Made by a program: the position numbers and the translations under genes. The notes beneath the pieces are model-generated. The model saw nothing but the letters and a program-made list of their open reading frames with translations. It made no database searches and was not told where the DNA came from. This document shows positions 22,762-33,641 of a stretch of DNA of 39,803 nucleotides, one piece after another (the stretch's first letter is position 1; each line of letters begins with the position of its first letter). This DNA is from Limosilactobacillus coleohominis (GTDB taxonomy: Bacteria; Bacillota; Bacilli; Lactobacillales; Lactobacillaceae). The stretch lies in the NCBI RefSeq assembly GCF_016901675.1, contig NZ_JACJKU010000006.1:1-39803 (forward strand), in the 5' to 3' direction.

Positions 22762-23148
22762 TTAAACACGACGACGCTTTGGAGGACGAGAACCGTTATG
22801 TGGTACAGGAGTTACATCTCGAATAGCTGTAACTTCAAGACCAGTTGCTTGAAGAGCACGGATAGCTGATTCACGACCAGAACCTGGACCCTTAACTTCA
22901 ACTTCAACGGTCTTCATGCCATGTTCCATTGCTTGCTTAGCAGCAGCTTCTGAAGCCATTTGAGCAGCAAATGGAGTAGACTTACGACTTCCTTTAAAGC
23001 CTAAGACACCAGCTGACGACCAGGCAACTGCGTTACCTTGTACGTCAGTAATCATAATCAAAGTGTTGTTAAATGTTGAGTGAATATGTGCAACACCAGT
23101 TTCAACATTCTTTTTCGCACGACGCTTACGCGATTTCTTGACTACCAT
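22762..23148 (-). CDS. rpsK: 30S ribosomal protein S11
   Basis: S11 is a platform protein near the mRNA exit site. The 128-aa protein has the basic start [15 protein letters not shown], the [14 protein letters not shown] core and the family end [16 protein letters not shown]. It follows rpsM by 24 nt in the alpha operon. Confidence 0.98.
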   Translation of the reverse strand: MVVKKSRKRRAKKNVETGVAHIHSTFNNTLIMITDVQGNAVAWSSAGVLGFKGSRKSTPFAAQMASEAAAKQAMEHGMKTVEVEVKGPGSGRESAIRALQATGLEVTAIRDVTPVPHNGSRPPKRRRV

Positions 23149-23172
23149 AGATTAACAAACCTCCTTTTCTAA

Positions 23173-23538
23173 TTATTTCTTCTTGTTAGCAATTGCAACT
23201 GCCTTACCCTTACGAGTACGTGCATTGTTCTTAGTGTGTTGACCACGAACAGGTAAACCACGACGATGACGCATTCCACGGTAAGAACCAATTTCTTGTA
23301 GACGCTTGATGTTCAAGGATACTTCACGACGAAGATCACCTTCAACTTTGATGTTTTCTACTTGTGCACGAATTTTTTCTTCTTGATCTGGAGTTAAATC
23401 ACGAACACGTACATCTTCAGAAACACCTGCATCAGCCAAAATCTTTTGAGCAGTTGAGTTACCAATCCCATAAATGTATGTTAAGCCGATTACGATTCGC
23501 TTATCACGAGGTAAATCGACACCAGCAATACGAGCCAT
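23173..23538 (-). CDS. rpsM: 30S ribosomal protein S13
   Basis: S13 is a head protein making the inter-subunit bridges with L5 and the 23S rRNA and touching P-site tRNA by its tail. The 121-aa protein starts [20 protein letters not shown] and has the helix-two-turn-helix [11 protein letters not shown]. The basic [19 protein letters not shown] segment is near the end. It lies between rpmJ and rpsK. Confidence 0.98.
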   Translation of the reverse strand: MARIAGVDLPRDKRIVIGLTYIYGIGNSTAQKILADAGVSEDVRVRDLTPDQEEKIRAQVENIKVEGDLRREVSLNIKRLQEIGSYRGMRHRRGLPVRGQHTKNNARTRKGKAVAIANKKK

Positions 23539-23564
23539 TATTACACCTCCGTTTCTTTAATAAA

Positions 23565-23681
23565 TTACTTACCTTGACGTTGCTTGTGCTTAGGGTTAGA
23601 GCAAATAACCATAACCCGACCACGACGCTTAACGATCTTGCAGTTATCACACATCTTTTTAACTGATGGTCGTACTTTCAT
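23565..23681 (-). CDS. rpmJ: 50S ribosomal protein L36 (zinc form)
   Basis: This 38-aa protein is the smallest 50S protein and organises part of domain VI of 23S rRNA. It reads [20 protein letters not shown] and keeps the zinc ligands Cys11, Cys14, Cys27 and His32, so it is the zinc-binding C+ type. The ATG is preceded by GAGGA about 7 nt upstream. It lies between infA and rpsM, 31 nt after infA. Confidence 0.97.
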   Translation of the reverse strand: MKVRPSVKKMCDNCKIVKRRGRVMVICSNPKHKQRQGK

Positions 23682-23712
23682 TATAAAATCCTCCTCTAGT
23701 GTAGACTAAGAC

Positions 23713-23931
23713 TTATTTAAACCGGAAAGTAATCCGACCCTTAGTCAGATCATAAGGGGACATCTCCACTTTAACCCGATCTCCAGGTAAAATCTTAATA
23801 TAGTGCATACGGATCTTACCAGAAACATGAGCTAAAATTTCAACACCGTTTTCCAGTTGAACTTTAAACATTGCATTAGGCAAAGTTTCAGTAACTTTAC
23901 CTTCAACTTCGATTACATCAGCTTTTGCCAC
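23713..23931 (-). CDS. infA: translation initiation factor IF-1
   Basis: IF-1 binds the A site of the 30S subunit during initiation. With the GTG start placed 9 nt after AAGGAGG the product is 72 aa, the exact family length, reading (V/M)[17 protein letters not shown]. The OB-fold RNA-binding segments [19 protein letters not shown] and [13 protein letters not shown] are intact. An upstream in-frame ATG would add 17 residues not found in the family. A good promoter and a hairpin lie in the 134-nt gap to adk, so infA is probably transcribed both from the operon and by itself. The map gene often found before infA is absent. Confidence 0.98.
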   Translation of the reverse strand: MAKADVIEVEGKVTETLPNAMFKVQLENGVEILAHVSGKIRMHYIKILPGDRVKVEMSPYDLTKGRITFRFK

Positions 23932-23966
23932 TGAATGGTTCCTCCTTGCCGGACTCAAAATTACGT

Positions 23967-23995
23967 AAAAAGGTGGGTGCATTATTGCTACCCAC
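23967..23995 (-). promoter_or_regulatory. terminator-like hairpin in the infA leader
   Basis: In the RNA, GTGGGT pairs with ACCCAC and, after a bulged A, GCA pairs with TGC around ATAA; CTTTTT follows. It lies downstream of the internal promoter and 42 nt before the infA start codon, so it can act as an attenuator for both the read-through and the internal transcript. Confidence 0.6.
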
Positions 23996-24018
23996 TACGA
24001 GCTAGATAAACCTTGCAT

Positions 24019-24047
24019 AGTTTAGCATAGACCGCTACTGAGTGCAA
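24019..24047 (-). promoter_or_regulatory. internal promoter candidate for infA
   Basis: Minus-strand TTGCAC (24042-24047), 17-nt spacer, TAAACT (24019-24024). The start would fall near 24012, giving a leader of about 80 nt that contains the hairpin. Confidence 0.55.
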
Positions 24048-24065
24048 GATATTAAAAGCATTTCA

Positions 24066-24734
<669 letters not shown>

Positions 24735-24738
24735 CTAA

Positions 24739-26037
24739 TTATTCATGAATAAATCCAATGTATTCACGTTTCATTGTTAAACCGTTTAATTGTCGATCGA
24801 CATCTAATGCAATTTGAACAACAATTAGCAAACTAGTACCACCTAAACCAATTGATTGGCTTAGATTCCAAATGTTACTTGCCAGCAATGGAATTAATGA
24901 AATAACACCTAAGAAAAGTGCACCCACAGTTGACAGTCTCATCAATAAACCAGACACGTAGGTTTGAGTACCTTTGCCTGGCCAAACACCAGAAATGTAA
25001 CTACCTTGTTTTTGCAAGTTTTCCGCTAATTTCTCAGGGTTAACTTGAACAAAAGCATAGAAGAAAGTAAAGATAACAATTAATAACGTATACAAAGTAA
25101 TACCTGGTCCTGACTGCATATTAAAAATATTAGTCATAACTTGATACCAAGTATCTCCACCATGAGTTCTTTGGAAAGCCATTAAAATGGTTTGTGGCGT
25201 CGATATAAACGATCCAGCAAAAATAACCGGAATAACACCAGAAACATTAATCTTTAATGGTAGATAACTACTTTTAGGAGAAGTTGTTGTCCGCCTTGTA
25301 TATTGAATTGGCAATCGTCTTTCAGCCTGTTGAACCCATGTTACAAATCTAACGATGATCAATAAACAAATTGCAACGACCACAATGAACCCAATACCTT
25401 GCCATAGTGCAGTCCCGGATTCACCAACAATTTGGTCATCCCATAATTGATGCAATCCCTTTGGAAATTGTGCAATTATCCCGGCAAAAATTAACATTGA
25501 AACACCGTTTCCTAATCCCCGTTCAGTGATCATATCACCTAACCAGGTAGCAAACATTGTTCCTGCCGTTAAAATCAGACCAATTGTCAAGTATGTTGTC
25601 ACTCCCGGATTGTTCACCAATTTAATAGTGCTCAAGGCGTTAAATCCGGCCGTAATTCCGATTGATTGGATAAAACCAAGCACAATGGTTAACCATCGTG
25701 TAGCTTGGTTAAGCTTTCTCCGACCAACTTCACCTTGTTTACTCCATTCAACAAATTTAGGCACAATATCCATTTGAAGTAATTGAACCACAATTTGTGC
25801 GGTGATGTATGGTGATACACCCATCGCAAATAAGGAATAATTTTCTAAGCCACCACCACTGAACGTGTTCAGTATGGAAGCTAATCCAGTTGATGATATC
25901 TGAGCTAACGCCGAAGCGTTAACTCCTGGAACAGTGATGGATGCACCTAACCGATAAACAATCAATACAAACAAGGTGAAAAAGATTTTACTTCTAATCT
26001 CCTTAACCTTGAATGCATTTTTGACGGTTGTGAACAT
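24739..26037 (-). CDS. secY: preprotein translocase subunit SecY
   Basis: SecY forms the protein-conducting channel of the Sec translocon with SecE and SecG. The 432-aa protein has ten predicted membrane helices. Family segments are ITVPGVNA, the plug-region SGGGLENYSLFAMGVSPYI, and RLPIQYTRRT in the cytoplasmic loop that binds SecA and the ribosome. LLIVVQIALDV lies near the end. It overlaps the rplO stop by one base (TAATG), so its translation is coupled to L15. This is the standard position in the spc operon. Confidence 0.98.
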   Translation of the reverse strand: MFTTVKNAFKVKEIRSKIFFTLFVLIVYRLGASITVPGVNASALAQISSTGLASILNTFSGGGLENYSLFAMGVSPYITAQIVVQLLQMDIVPKFVEWSKQGEVGRRKLNQATRWLTIVLGFIQSIGITAGFNALSTIKLVNNPGVTTYLTIGLILTAGTMFATWLGDMITERGLGNGVSMLIFAGIIAQFPKGLHQLWDDQIVGESGTALWQGIGFIVVVAICLLIIVRFVTWVQQAERRLPIQYTRRTTTSPKSSYLPLKINVSGVIPVIFAGSFISTPQTILMAFQRTHGGDTWYQVMTNIFNMQSGPGITLYTLLIVIFTFFYAFVQVNPEKLAENLQKQGSYISGVWPGKGTQTYVSGLLMRLSTVGALFLGVISLIPLLASNIWNLSQSIGLGGTSLLIVVQIALDVDRQLNGLTMKREYIGFIHE

Positions 26038-26471
26038 TAAATCACCTCAGTCTTACCACCAGCAGCTTCAATTGCGCTAACAGCTGAAGCAGAGAACTTG
26101 TTAGCTTTAACAGTTAACTTCTTAGCTAACTTACCACTGCCAAGAATCTTAACACCGTTGTTAGTGTTCTTGATAACGCCAGCTTCTACTAAAGCATCAG
26201 GAGTAACTTCTGCACCATCATCAAATTTGTTAAGTGCAGCTAAGTTTACTAATGCATAGTCCTTATGATTCATGCTGGTAAATCCACGCTTTGGCTTTTG
26301 CCGGTATAAAGGCATTTGGCCCCCTTCAAAACCAAGACGAGTCTTTCCGTGAGCCTTTTGACCCTTGGTACCACGGCCAGAAGTGAAACCGTGACCGGAT
26401 GACAATCCCCGTCCCTTACGAAGACGCTTGAAACGAGAACCTTCAGAAGGATTTAATTCATTTAATTTCAT
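26037..26471 (-). CDS. rplO: 50S ribosomal protein L15
   Basis: L15 is an assembly protein of the 50S central region. The 144-aa protein starts [18 protein letters not shown] and has the glycine-rich, basic extension [21 protein letters not shown] globular C-terminal domain ends with [12 protein letters not shown]. It lies between rpmD and secY. Confidence 0.98.
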   Translation of the reverse strand: MKLNELNPSEGSRFKRLRKGRGLSSGHGFTSGRGTKGQKAHGKTRLGFEGGQMPLYRQKPKRGFTSMNHKDYALVNLAALNKFDDGAEVTPDALVEAGVIKNTNNGVKILGSGKLAKKLTVKANKFSASAVSAIEAAGGKTEVI

Positions 26472-26502
26472 TAGGTTGGCACCTCCTTATGATTATTTTT
26501 GA

Positions 26503-26685
26503 TTACTTAACTTCTTCAACAGAAACTAAGTGAGCAACCTTGAAAATTGCTCCACGAGTAGCAGCGTTATCTGGGAGGATAACGGAGCTGTGTAACTTAC
26601 CGAGGCCCAAGGCCTTAACTGTCCGACGTTGAGTTGGTTGACGGTGGGCAGCACTCCGGATTAAAGTAACTTTAACTTTAGCCAT
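26503..26685 (-). CDS. rpmD: 50S ribosomal protein L30
   Basis: A 60-aa 50S protein in its usual place between rpsE and rplO. It reads [20 protein letters not shown] with [15 protein letters not shown] following, the typical L30 ferredoxin-like fold. Confidence 0.97.
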   Translation of the reverse strand: MAKVKVTLIRSAAHRQPTQRRTVKALGLGKLHSSVILPDNAATRGAIFKVAHLVSVEEVK

Positions 26686-26700
26686 TATTTTGTCCTCCTA

Positions 26701-27210
26701 TTATTCAGCAAGGTGGTCTGTTGAGACACCACGAAGCTTGGCAACTTCATCAGCACTCTTCAATGACTTCAAGCCTTCAAATGTAGCACGAACAACATTG
26801 ATAGGTGTGTTTGAGCCTAAACGCTTTGAAGTAACGTCGCCAACACCAGCAAGTTCCATAACGTTACGTACGGCACCACCAGCAGCAACTCCAGAACCTT
26901 CAACAGCTGGCTTAAGCATGATCTTACCACCACCAAAAGTACCGATAACTTCGTGTGGGATGGTAGTACCAACGATAGGAACTTCAATCAAGTTCTTTTG
27001 AGCAGCAGCTGATGCCTTACGAATAGCTTCTGGAACTTCTTGAGCCTTACCAGTACCAAAGCCAACATGGCCATTACGATCGCCAACAACAACTAGGGCA
27101 GCAAAACGCATACGACGACCACCCTTAACAACCTTGGTAATCCGGTTGATGGCAACAACTTGATCATCAAGATCGAGCTTAGCTGGGTCAATATATGTTG
27201 ATTTAGCCAT
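26701..27210 (-). CDS. rpsE: 30S ribosomal protein S5
   Basis: S5 lines the mRNA entry tunnel and influences decoding accuracy. The 169-aa protein has the double-stranded RNA-binding-like N-domain with [20 protein letters not shown] and the [19 protein letters not shown] loop typical of the family (positions about 20-62). The C-domain has [20 protein letters not shown]. The spectinomycin-related loop around residues 25-33 looks normal. Confidence 0.98.
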   Translation of the reverse strand: MAKSTYIDPAKLDLDDQVVAINRITKVVKGGRRMRFAALVVVGDRNGHVGFGTGKAQEVPEAIRKASAAAQKNLIEVPIVGTTIPHEVIGTFGGGKIMLKPAVEGSGVAAGGAVRNVMELAGVGDVTSKRLGSNTPINVVRATFEGLKSLKSADEVAKLRGVSTDHLAE

Positions 27211-27232
27211 TACAGGTTATTCCTCCTTCTTA

Positions 27233-27589
27233 TTAGAATTGCAGTCCGTTTTCACGTGCAGCTTCAGCCAAGGCTTGAACACGTCCATGGTAAAGATATC
27301 CACCACGATCAAATACGACGTTAGTAATGTTCTTTTCATTTGCCCGCTTGGCAACTAATGCACCAACACCGGCAGCCTTTTCTGACTTAGTTTTGCCGTT
27401 AACTTCACTGTCTAAAGTTGAGGCACTTGCGAGCGTCACACCCTTTACGTCATCAATTACTTGAGCGTAAATGTTTTTGTTAGAACGGTAAACACTTAAA
27501 CGTGGGCGCTCTGCAGTACCAGAGATCTTACCGCGAACACGCTTATGACGGCGTTGACGGATTTTGTTCTTATCTGGTTTTGAAATCAC
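27233..27589 (-). CDS. rplR: 50S ribosomal protein L18
   Basis: L18 binds 5S rRNA with L5 in the central protuberance. The start is set at the GTG 6 nt after GAGGTG, giving (V/M)[18 protein letters not shown] and 118 aa. Another GTG three codons earlier forms part of the binding site itself. The family end [20 protein letters not shown] is present. It lies between rplF and rpsE. Confidence 0.97.
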   Translation of the reverse strand: MISKPDKNKIRQRRHKRVRGKISGTAERPRLSVYRSNKNIYAQVIDDVKGVTLASASTLDSEVNGKTKSEKAAGVGALVAKRANEKNITNVVFDRGGYLYHGRVQALAEAARENGLQF

Positions 27590-27646
27590 AACTGTCACCT
27601 CTATATTTCTTTTCGATTTTTATTTTAACTTGCTAATAAGTATTTT

Positions 27647-28183
27647 TTACTTACCAGTCTTACCTTCCTTACGGATGATATGTTCGTTTTCGTAACGAAT
27701 ACCCTTACCCTTGTAAGGTTCTGGTGAACGAACTGAACGTACATAAGCAGCAAATTCACCAAGACGTTCTTTATCAATACCACTAATTTCAATAGTAGTG
27801 TTGTTAGGAACTTTAGCTTCAAGGCCTTCTGGTACTTCAACTTCAACTGGGTTTGAGTAACCAACAGTTAATACCAAGGTCTTGCCCTTCATTTGTGCAC
27901 GGTAACCAACACCGACTAACTTCAAGGTCTTGGAGTAACCATTAACTACACCTTCAACCATGTTGTTAACATTTGCACGGGTAGTACCGTGTAAAGAACG
28001 GTTACGGTTATCATCACCGGAACGGTCGAATTTTACGACGTTACCATCAACAGTCATCGTAATAAGTGGAGAAATTTCACGAGTTAAAGTACCCTTAGGG
28101 CCCTTAACAGTTACGACGTTACCTTCTTGTGAAACTTCGACGCCCTTTGGCAAGTCAATTTCCTTGTAACCAATACGACTCAT
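27647..28183 (-). CDS. rplF: 50S ribosomal protein L6
   Basis: L6 sits by the factor-binding stalk and the sarcin-ricin loop. The 178-aa protein has two similar domains, starting [17 protein letters not shown]. The C-terminal signature is [16 protein letters not shown] with a basic tail. It lies between rpsH and rplR. Confidence 0.98.
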   Translation of the reverse strand: MSRIGYKEIDLPKGVEVSQEGNVVTVKGPKGTLTREISPLITMTVDGNVVKFDRSGDDNRNRSLHGTTRANVNNMVEGVVNGYSKTLKLVGVGYRAQMKGKTLVLTVGYSNPVEVEVPEGLEAKVPNNTTIEISGIDKERLGEFAAYVRSVRSPEPYKGKGIRYENEHIIRKEGKTGK

Positions 28184-28210
28184 AAATACACCTCCTATCG
28201 ACTATTCTTT

Positions 28211-28609
28211 CTACCAAACGTAAGCAATAACTTCGCCGCCGACCTTCTTGGCTCTAGCAACTTTATCTGTAACAACACCATTTGATGTTGAGATAATAGC
28301 AATACCTAAACCATTCAGAACCTTTGGTACATCATCAGCCTTAACGTATGTCCGTAAACCAGGCTTGGAAATCCGCTTTAAACCGGAAATAACTTGTTCG
28401 CCATCTTGACCATACTTTAAGAATACACGGATGATGCCTTGCTTGTTATCATCTACATATTCAACATCGCGTACGAAACCTTCTTGCTTTAAGATTTCAG
28501 CAATGTCCTTCTTCATCTTTGATGCAGGTGCTTCAACTGTTTCGTGGTGCGCCATGTTAGCGTTACGAATACGAGTTAAGAAATCTGCAATTGGATCACT
28601 CATAGACAT
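28211..28609 (-). CDS. rpsH: 30S ribosomal protein S8
   Basis: S8 binds helix 21 of 16S rRNA; in E. coli it also represses the spc operon. The ATG 10 nt after AGGAGG gives [20 protein letters not shown] and 132 aa, the family length; an upstream in-frame start would add 12 residues across the binding site. The C-terminal [20 protein letters not shown] is typical. It follows rpsN by 29 nt. Confidence 0.97.
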   Translation of the reverse strand: MSMSDPIADFLTRIRNANMAHHETVEAPASKMKKDIAEILKQEGFVRDVEYVDDNKQGIIRVFLKYGQDGEQVISGLKRISKPGLRTYVKADDVPKVLNGLGIAIISTSNGVVTDKVARAKKVGGEVIAYVW

Positions 28610-28638
28610 CGATGTTTTTCCTCCTTTTGTCGAATTGT

Positions 28639-28824
28639 TTACCAACTAGCCTTCTTCATGCCAGGGATTTTACCTTCATGGGCAAGGTCGCGTAAGCAAA
28701 GCCGGCATAGGTGGAATTTACGGTAAACTGAGTGCGGACGGCCACAACGTTCACAACGTGTGTATTCACGTGAAGAGAACTTAGCTGGACGCTTGCACTT
28801 AGCGATCATTGATTTTTTAGCCAC
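28639..28824 (-). CDS. rpsN: 30S ribosomal protein S14 type Z
   Basis: The short, zinc-binding form of S14 (61 aa). The ligands are Cys24, Cys27, Cys40 and Cys43 in CERCGRP and CRLC. It reads [20 protein letters not shown] at the start and ends [10 protein letters not shown]. Many Lactobacillaceae also keep a zinc-free 89-aa paralogue elsewhere; none is in the window. Confidence 0.98.
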   Translation of the reverse strand: MAKKSMIAKCKRPAKFSSREYTRCERCGRPHSVYRKFHLCRLCLRDLAHEGKIPGMKKASW

Positions 28825-28842
28825 TTTTGTGAAACCTCCCTT

Positions 28843-29385
28843 TTACTTAGCGAATGGCATTCCTAATTGAGCCAATAATTCATGTGATTCTTCATCAGTA
28901 TTTGCGGTAGTGACAATTACAATGTCTAAACCACGAACACGCTTAACATTATCATAGTTAATTTCTGGGAAAATTAGTTGTTCACGTACACCTAATGTGT
29001 AGTTACCACGACCATCAAATGACTTGTTTGATACACCATGGAAGTCACGAACACGAGGTAATGAAACATTTACCAACTTGTCCAAGAAATCATACATACG
29101 TTCACCACGTAAGGTTACTTTGGCACCAATTTTCATACCTTCACGTAAACGGAAGCCGGCGATTGACTTCTTAGCCTTAGTAATAACTGGCTTTTGACCA
29201 GAAATTAAACCTAATTCTTCAACAGCTTCGTCAAGGTTCTTGGAGTTTTGAGTTGCGTCACCAACACCCATGTTCAAAACAATCTTGTCAATCTTTGGAG
29301 CAGCCATTACTGAAGAGTAGTTAAACTTTTCAATTAATGATGGACGAATTTCTTTTTCGTACTTAGCCTTTAAACGGTTTTCCAT
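28843..29385 (-). CDS. rplE: 50S ribosomal protein L5
   Basis: L5 links 5S rRNA to the 50S subunit and forms a bridge with S13. The chosen ATG gives [20 protein letters not shown] and the family length of 180 aa, 12 nt after AAGGAGG; an upstream GTG eight codons earlier overlaps that site. [20 protein letters not shown] text ([18 protein letters not shown]) and [19 protein letters not shown] are conserved. Confidence 0.97.
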   Translation of the reverse strand: MENRLKAKYEKEIRPSLIEKFNYSSVMAAPKIDKIVLNMGVGDATQNSKNLDEAVEELGLISGQKPVITKAKKSIAGFRLREGMKIGAKVTLRGERMYDFLDKLVNVSLPRVRDFHGVSNKSFDGRGNYTLGVREQLIFPEINYDNVKRVRGLDIVIVTTANTDEESHELLAQLGMPFAK

Positions 29386-29414
29386 GAGAATTTTGTTCCT
29401 CCTTTCCACAGTGA

Positions 29415-29723
29415 TTAGTCGATTTGCTTACCAGACTTCTTGGCAATCCGTACCTTCTTGCCATCAACAACCTTAAAACCAACACGGGTTGGTTCGTTAG
29501 TTGATGGGTCCATGAGCATAACATTTGATGCTTGGATTGGAGCCTCAGCGTCTACAATACCACCATTAGGGTTAGAATTGCTTGGCTTCTGGTGTTTCTT
29601 AATCTTATTAATACCTTCAACGATTACACGGTTTTCCTTGGCAAGGGTCTTCTTGATTGTACCTTCCTTACCCTTGTCCTTACCGGTAATGACGCGAACT
29701 TTGTCACCTGTCTTTAAAAACAT
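29415..29723 (-). CDS. rplX: 50S ribosomal protein L24
   Basis: L24 starts 50S assembly and lies at the tunnel exit. The ATG gives [20 protein letters not shown], a KOW motif, and 102 aa. The in-frame GTG four codons earlier is part of the ribosome binding site GGAGGTG. The [20 protein letters not shown] segment is typical. It lies between rplN and rplE. Confidence 0.97.
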   Translation of the reverse strand: MFLKTGDKVRVITGKDKGKEGTIKKTLAKENRVIVEGINKIKKHQKPSNSNPNGGIVDAEAPIQASNVMLMDPSTNEPTRVGFKVVDGKKVRIAKKSGKQID

Positions 29724-29754
29724 GTGGTAGTGCACCTCCTTATTTTTGGTAATC

Positions 29755-30123
29755 TTAAAGAACTTCTGGGGCCAGTGAAACGATCTTCATGAAGTCGTCA
29801 TCACGTAACTCACGAGCGATTGGGCCAAAAATACGGGTACCCTTAGGGCTCTTGTCGTTGTTGATCAAAACAGCGGCGTTTTCATCAAACTTGATGTATG
29901 AACCATCCTTACGGTGCAGACCATGCTTAGTCCGTACCACAACAGCCTTAACAACGTCACCCTTTTTGACAACGCCACCTGGTGTTGCTTGTTTTACAGT
30001 AGCAACAATAATATCACCAATATTACCGGTCTTAACACGGGAACCACCTAAAATCTTGATAACCAAGATTTCACGGGCACCAGAGTTATCAGCGACCTTC
30101 AACCGACTTTCTTGTTGAATCAC
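29755..30123 (-). CDS. rplN: 50S ribosomal protein L14
   Basis: L14 forms bridges to the 30S subunit and binds RsfS. The 122-aa protein reads (V/M)[18 protein letters not shown] and ends [12 protein letters not shown], the family length exactly. The start codon is GTG, 9 nt after GGAGG. It opens the spc part of the cluster, 70 nt after rpsQ, without a visible terminator between. Confidence 0.98.
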   Translation of the reverse strand: MIQQESRLKVADNSGAREILVIKILGGSRVKTGNIGDIIVATVKQATPGGVVKKGDVVKAVVVRTKHGLHRKDGSYIKFDENAAVLINNDKSPKGTRIFGPIARELRDDDFMKIVSLAPEVL

Positions 30124-30193
30124 GGTTAATGTCCTCCTTCCATCTTTTGTAAGAATTTAGAATACGAATTTCTTTGGATTGTTGACAAAGGCA

Positions 30194-30460
30194 TTAAAGA
30201 ATAACGGCCTTCTTGACAACCTTAACCAGCCGGAAACGCTTCTTAGCAGAAAGCGGCCGAGTTTCCATGATTTGAACAGTGTCACCCATGTGAGCTTCGT
30301 TGTTTTCATCGTGGGCATAGAACTTCTTTGAGTATTTAACACGCTTGCCATAAATTGGGGCACTCTTGTAAGTGTCAACAGATACTACAATAGTCTTGTC
30401 CATCTTATCTGAAACAACGTGGCCTTGGTACACCTTACGTGCATTACGTTCGTCACTCAT
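30194..30460 (-). CDS. rpsQ: 30S ribosomal protein S17
   Basis: An 88-aa OB-fold protein that binds 16S rRNA early in 30S assembly. It reads [20 protein letters not shown] with [20 protein letters not shown] after it, and the conserved [20 protein letters not shown]. It is the last gene of the S10 part of the cluster. Confidence 0.98.
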   Translation of the reverse strand: MSDERNARKVYQGHVVSDKMDKTIVVSVDTYKSAPIYGKRVKYSKKFYAHDENNEAHMGDTVQIMETRPLSAKKRFRLVKVVKKAVIL

Positions 30461-30485
30461 GCGCTAATCCTCCTTTTCGTATTCT

Positions 30486-30692
30486 TTATTTGTTTAATTC
30501 TTGTTGGCGAAGAACTGTCTTAACCCGTGCAATGTCCTTGCGAACGTTCTTAAGGCTTGCAGTGTTTTCCAACTGGCCGGTTGCTAATTGGAAACGTAAG
30601 TTAAACAATTGTTCCTTCAATTCCTTTTCACGGCTAAGCAATTGATCAGTGGTTAATCCATTCAGTTCTTTTACAAAATCTTTACTCTTCAT
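30486..30692 (-). CDS. rpmC: 50S ribosomal protein L29
   Basis: A two-helix 68-aa protein at the tunnel exit near the SRP and trigger-factor docking site. The ATG giving [20 protein letters not shown] is used; an in-frame GTG four codons earlier overlaps the GGTGG binding site. It overlaps the end of rplP by 11 nt, so the two are probably translationally coupled. Confidence 0.96.
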   Translation of the reverse strand: MKSKDFVKELNGLTTDQLLSREKELKEQLFNLRFQLATGQLENTASLKNVRKDIARVKTVLRQQELNK

Positions 30693-31116
30693 GAGATTGT
30701 CCACCTACTTCCTCACGTTTGATAATCTTAGTGCGAACTGGCATCTTAGTACCGGCAAGGCGTAAAGCTTCACGTGCAACTTCTTCAGAAACACCTGCAA
30801 CTTCGAATAATACCTTACCGCGCTTAACTGGTGCAACCCATCCTTCAGGAGCACCTTTACCATTACCCATCCGGACACCAACACCTTTGCTAGTGTATGA
30901 GAGGTGTGGGAAGATCTTAATCCATACCTTACCACCACGCTTCATGTAACGGGTAATTGCAATACGACCGGCTTCGATTTGACGGTTTGAGATCCAATGT
31001 GAATCTAATGCTTGCAAACCAAATTCACCGAAAGCAACAGTCTTACCACCCTTGGCTTCACCACGAAGGTGACCACGTTGAACCTTACGGTGCTTAACTC
31101 GCTTTGGTACTAGCAT
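30682..31116 (-). CDS. rplP: 50S ribosomal protein L16
   Basis: L16 organises the A-site side of the 50S and is a late assembly protein. The 144-aa protein starts [20 protein letters not shown] and has the [20 protein letters not shown] and [20 protein letters not shown] segments. The substrate arginine that RoxA/YcfD hydroxylates in some bacteria lies in the latter region. It lies between rpsC and rpmC. Confidence 0.98.
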   Translation of the reverse strand: MLVPKRVKHRKVQRGHLRGEAKGGKTVAFGEFGLQALDSHWISNRQIEAGRIAITRYMKRGGKVWIKIFPHLSYTSKGVGVRMGNGKGAPEGWVAPVKRGKVLFEVAGVSEEVAREALRLAGTKMPVRTKIIKREEVGGQSHEE

Positions 31117-31119
31117 GTT

Positions 31120-31779
31120 TTACTTCCCTCCTTTTGAGTCATTCTTCTTTTCGGGGAGCACTTCACCACGGTAAATCCAGGTCTTAATACCTAAAGCACC
31201 GTAAGTGGTACGAGCTTCATCCCATGAATAATCAATATCTGCACGAAGTGTATGTAATGGAACAGTACCATCAGAGTATGATTCAACTCGTGACATATCA
31301 GCACCATTCAAACGACCAGCAACTTGGATTTTAATTCCCTTAGCACCAGCACGCATTGCACGTTGCATAGCGCCACGCATTGCACGACGGAAAGCAATCC
31401 GGTTTTCAAGTTGTTGTGCGACATTTTCACCAACTAAGTGTGCATCCAAATCAGGCTTTTTAATTTCTACAACGTTGATGTGGACACGCTTGCCAGTTAA
31501 TTTGTTTAATTCAAGACGAAGTGCTTCAACTTCTGAACCACCTTTACCAATAACCATTCCTGGTCGAGCGGTATGAATTGAAACGTTGACGCGGTTAGCA
31601 GCACGTTCAATTTCGATGGTTGAGACAGAGGCATCAGCAAGTCGCTTTTCGATGTATTTACGGATCCGAAGGTCTTCGTTTAGATATTCAGCATAGTGCT
31701 TCTTATCTGCGTACCATTTGGCACTCCATGGACGAATGACCCCAACACGGAAACCATTAGGATTAATCTTTTGACCCAC
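31120..31779 (-). CDS. rpsC: 30S ribosomal protein S3
   Basis: S3 forms part of the mRNA entry channel helicase. The 219-aa protein starts with GTG as (V/M)[17 protein letters not shown]. It has the type II KH domain with [18 protein letters not shown] (about 73-90) and the C-domain starting [20 protein letters not shown]. It lies between rplV and rplP, 3 nt before rplP. Confidence 0.98.
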   Translation of the reverse strand: MGQKINPNGFRVGVIRPWSAKWYADKKHYAEYLNEDLRIRKYIEKRLADASVSTIEIERAANRVNVSIHTARPGMVIGKGGSEVEALRLELNKLTGKRVHINVVEIKKPDLDAHLVGENVAQQLENRIAFRRAMRGAMQRAMRAGAKGIKIQVAGRLNGADMSRVESYSDGTVPLHTLRADIDYSWDEARTTYGALGIKTWIYRGEVLPEKKNDSKGGK

Positions 31780-31791
31780 TATTCATTCCTC

Positions 31792-32139
31792 CTATTTTTC
31801 TGTAACAACCACTGTAATGTGACTAGTCCGCTTATTAATTGGTGAAGCAGAACCTTTAGCACGTGGACGGAACCGCTTAAGGGTTGGTCCTTCGTTAGCA
31901 AAAGCTTCTGATACAACTAATGAAGCACGATCAAGGTCAAAATTGTTTTCAGCGTTTGCAACAGCAGATTTCAAAACTTTTTCAACATCTGAAGCAGCAC
32001 CATTTGGAGTGAACTTCAGAATAGCAAATGCTTCAGCAACGCTCTTGTTACGGATAGTGTCTAAAACAAGACGAACCTTCCGAGATGATACACGAACCAT
32101 CTTAGCGGTTGCCTTAGCTGAAGTAATGTTTTCAGCCAT
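31792..32139 (-). CDS. rplV: 50S ribosomal protein L22
   Basis: L22 extends a beta hairpin into the peptide tunnel, where changes give macrolide resistance. The 115-aa protein has the start [20 protein letters not shown] and the hairpin [20 protein letters not shown] near residues 84-103, which looks intact. It lies between rpsS and rpsC. Confidence 0.98.
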   Translation of the reverse strand: MAENITSAKATAKMVRVSSRKVRLVLDTIRNKSVAEAFAILKFTPNGAASDVEKVLKSAVANAENNFDLDRASLVVSEAFANEGPTLKRFRPRAKGSASPINKRTSHITVVVTEK

Positions 32140-32157
32140 TATTCAAGTCCCTCCTTA

Positions 32158-32439
32158 CTACTTAGCTTTTGTCTTCTTGTCATCAGATGCGTGACCATGG
32201 AAAGTCCGTGTTGGTACGAATTCACCAAGCTTGTGACCTACCATATCTTCTTGCACGTAAACTGGCACATGCTTACGACCATCATAAACTGCAAAGGTGT
32301 AACCAATGAAGCTTGGGAAAATGGTAGAACGACGTGACCAAGTCTTGATAACAGTCTTCTTTTCGTTATCGGCTTGTGCTTCAACCTTTTTAAGCAGAGA
32401 AGCATCTGCAAAAGGTCCCTTTTTCAAACTACGAGCCAT
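32158..32439 (-). CDS. rpsS: 30S ribosomal protein S19
   Basis: A 93-aa head protein that works with S13. It starts [20 protein letters not shown] and has the conserved [20 protein letters not shown] and [16 protein letters not shown] segments. It lies between rplB and rplV. Confidence 0.98.
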   Translation of the reverse strand: MARSLKKGPFADASLLKKVEAQADNEKKTVIKTWSRRSTIFPSFIGYTFAVYDGRKHVPVYVQEDMVGHKLGEFVPTRTFHGHASDDKKTKAK

Positions 32440-32475
32440 ATTTGTACCTCCTCTCAGGTATTACTATTATTTCAA

Positions 32476-33321
32476 TTAACGAGTGTGTGGTCCACGCTTG
32501 CGACCACGAACGATAAACTTGTTGGAACGAGCCTTGTGTGAACGAGTCTTCTTACCAACAGTCTTCTTACCCCATGGAGAAAGTGGAGATGGAAGACCAA
32601 CTGGTTGCTTACCTTCACCACCACCATGTGGGTGATCATTAGGGTTCATAACAGAACCACGAACATGTGGACGACGACCGGCGTAACGGTTACGACCAGC
32701 TTTACCCTTAATCAAGAGTGCACGTTCTTCGTTACCAATTGAACCAATAGTAGCACGGCAGGCTGCAAGAACCATCCGAACTTCACCTGAAGAAAGACGA
32801 ACTAAGACGTACTTTTCTTCCTTACCAAGTAATTGTGCTGAAGTACCAGCAGAACGGGTTAATTGACCACCCTTACCTGGCTTTAATTCAATGTTGTGAA
32901 TAACAGTACCAACTGGAATGTTCTTTAATGGAAGAGCATTACCAACCTTGATATCAGCTTCTGGACCAGATTGAACAGTCATACCTACTTCAAGCCCCTT
33001 TGGTGCTAAGATGTATGACTTTGTACCGTCAGCGTAAACTAACAATGCAATGTTAGCAGTACGGTTTGGATCATATTCAATGGCTTTAACAGTAGCTGGA
33101 ACATCATCCTTGATACGCTTAAAGTCAATGATACGGTATTGACGCTTGTTACCACCGCCACGGTGACGAACAGTCATTTTACCTTGGCTGTTACGACCAG
33201 CGGTATGCTTTAAAGGTGCCAATAATGATTTTTCCGGAGTTGTCTTCGTAATGTTAGCGAAGTCAAAACCGTTCATGTTACGGCGACCGTTAGTGGTACC
33301 TTTGTATTTGCGAATTCCCAC
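32476..33321 (-). CDS. rplB: 50S ribosomal protein L2
   Basis: L2 is needed for subunit association and peptidyl transfer. The 281-aa protein has the OB fold and SH3-like domains. The peptidyl-transferase-near loop [20 protein letters not shown] holds the conserved histidine, here intact. The start codon is GTG ((V/M)[16 protein letters not shown]). It lies between rplW and rpsS. Confidence 0.98.
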   Translation of the reverse strand: MGIRKYKGTTNGRRNMNGFDFANITKTTPEKSLLAPLKHTAGRNSQGKMTVRHRGGGNKRQYRIIDFKRIKDDVPATVKAIEYDPNRTANIALLVYADGTKSYILAPKGLEVGMTVQSGPEADIKVGNALPLKNIPVGTVIHNIELKPGKGGQLTRSAGTSAQLLGKEEKYVLVRLSSGEVRMVLAACRATIGSIGNEERALLIKGKAGRNRYAGRRPHVRGSVMNPNDHPHGGGEGKQPVGLPSPLSPWGKKTVGKKTRSHKARSNKFIVRGRKRGPHTR

Positions 33322-33347
33322 TATTCTTTCCTCCTAACTTTTCGAAT

Positions 33348-33641
33348 TTAGTCGTTGTTTTCGTCAAACAACTTAATTTCTTTTGAGTCAGCAGAAAGCT
33401 GTACGATTGCCTTACGACGACGTTTAGTGTAGCCAACGTAACGACCTTGACGCTTTTGCTTACCCTTAACATTCATAATGTTAACTTTAACAACTTTAAC
33501 ATCAAAAATTTCTTCAACAGCATTTTTAACTTGAGTCTTAGTTGCTCGTAAATCAACATCAAATGTATAACGTTTGTTGTCCATAGCAGCAGTTGATGCT
33601 TCTGTAATTACAGGACGTAAAATAATATCGCGTGCTTCCAT
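33348..33641 (-). CDS. rplW: 50S ribosomal protein L23
   Basis: A 97-aa protein at the tunnel exit, the docking place of trigger factor and SRP. It starts [20 protein letters not shown] and has the signature [20 protein letters not shown]. It overlaps the rplD stop by one base (TAATG), so translation is coupled. Confidence 0.98.
   Translation of the reverse strand: MEARDIILRPVITEASTAAMDNKRYTFDVDLRATKTQVKNAVEEIFDVKVVKVNIMNVKGKQKRQGRYVGYTKRRRKAIVQLSADSKEIKLFDENND

Noticed and set aside
23932-24065. A missed map (methionine aminopeptidase) gene or its remnant
   Set aside because: The gap is 134 nt, holds a promoter and a hairpin, and shows no frame resembling the enzyme.
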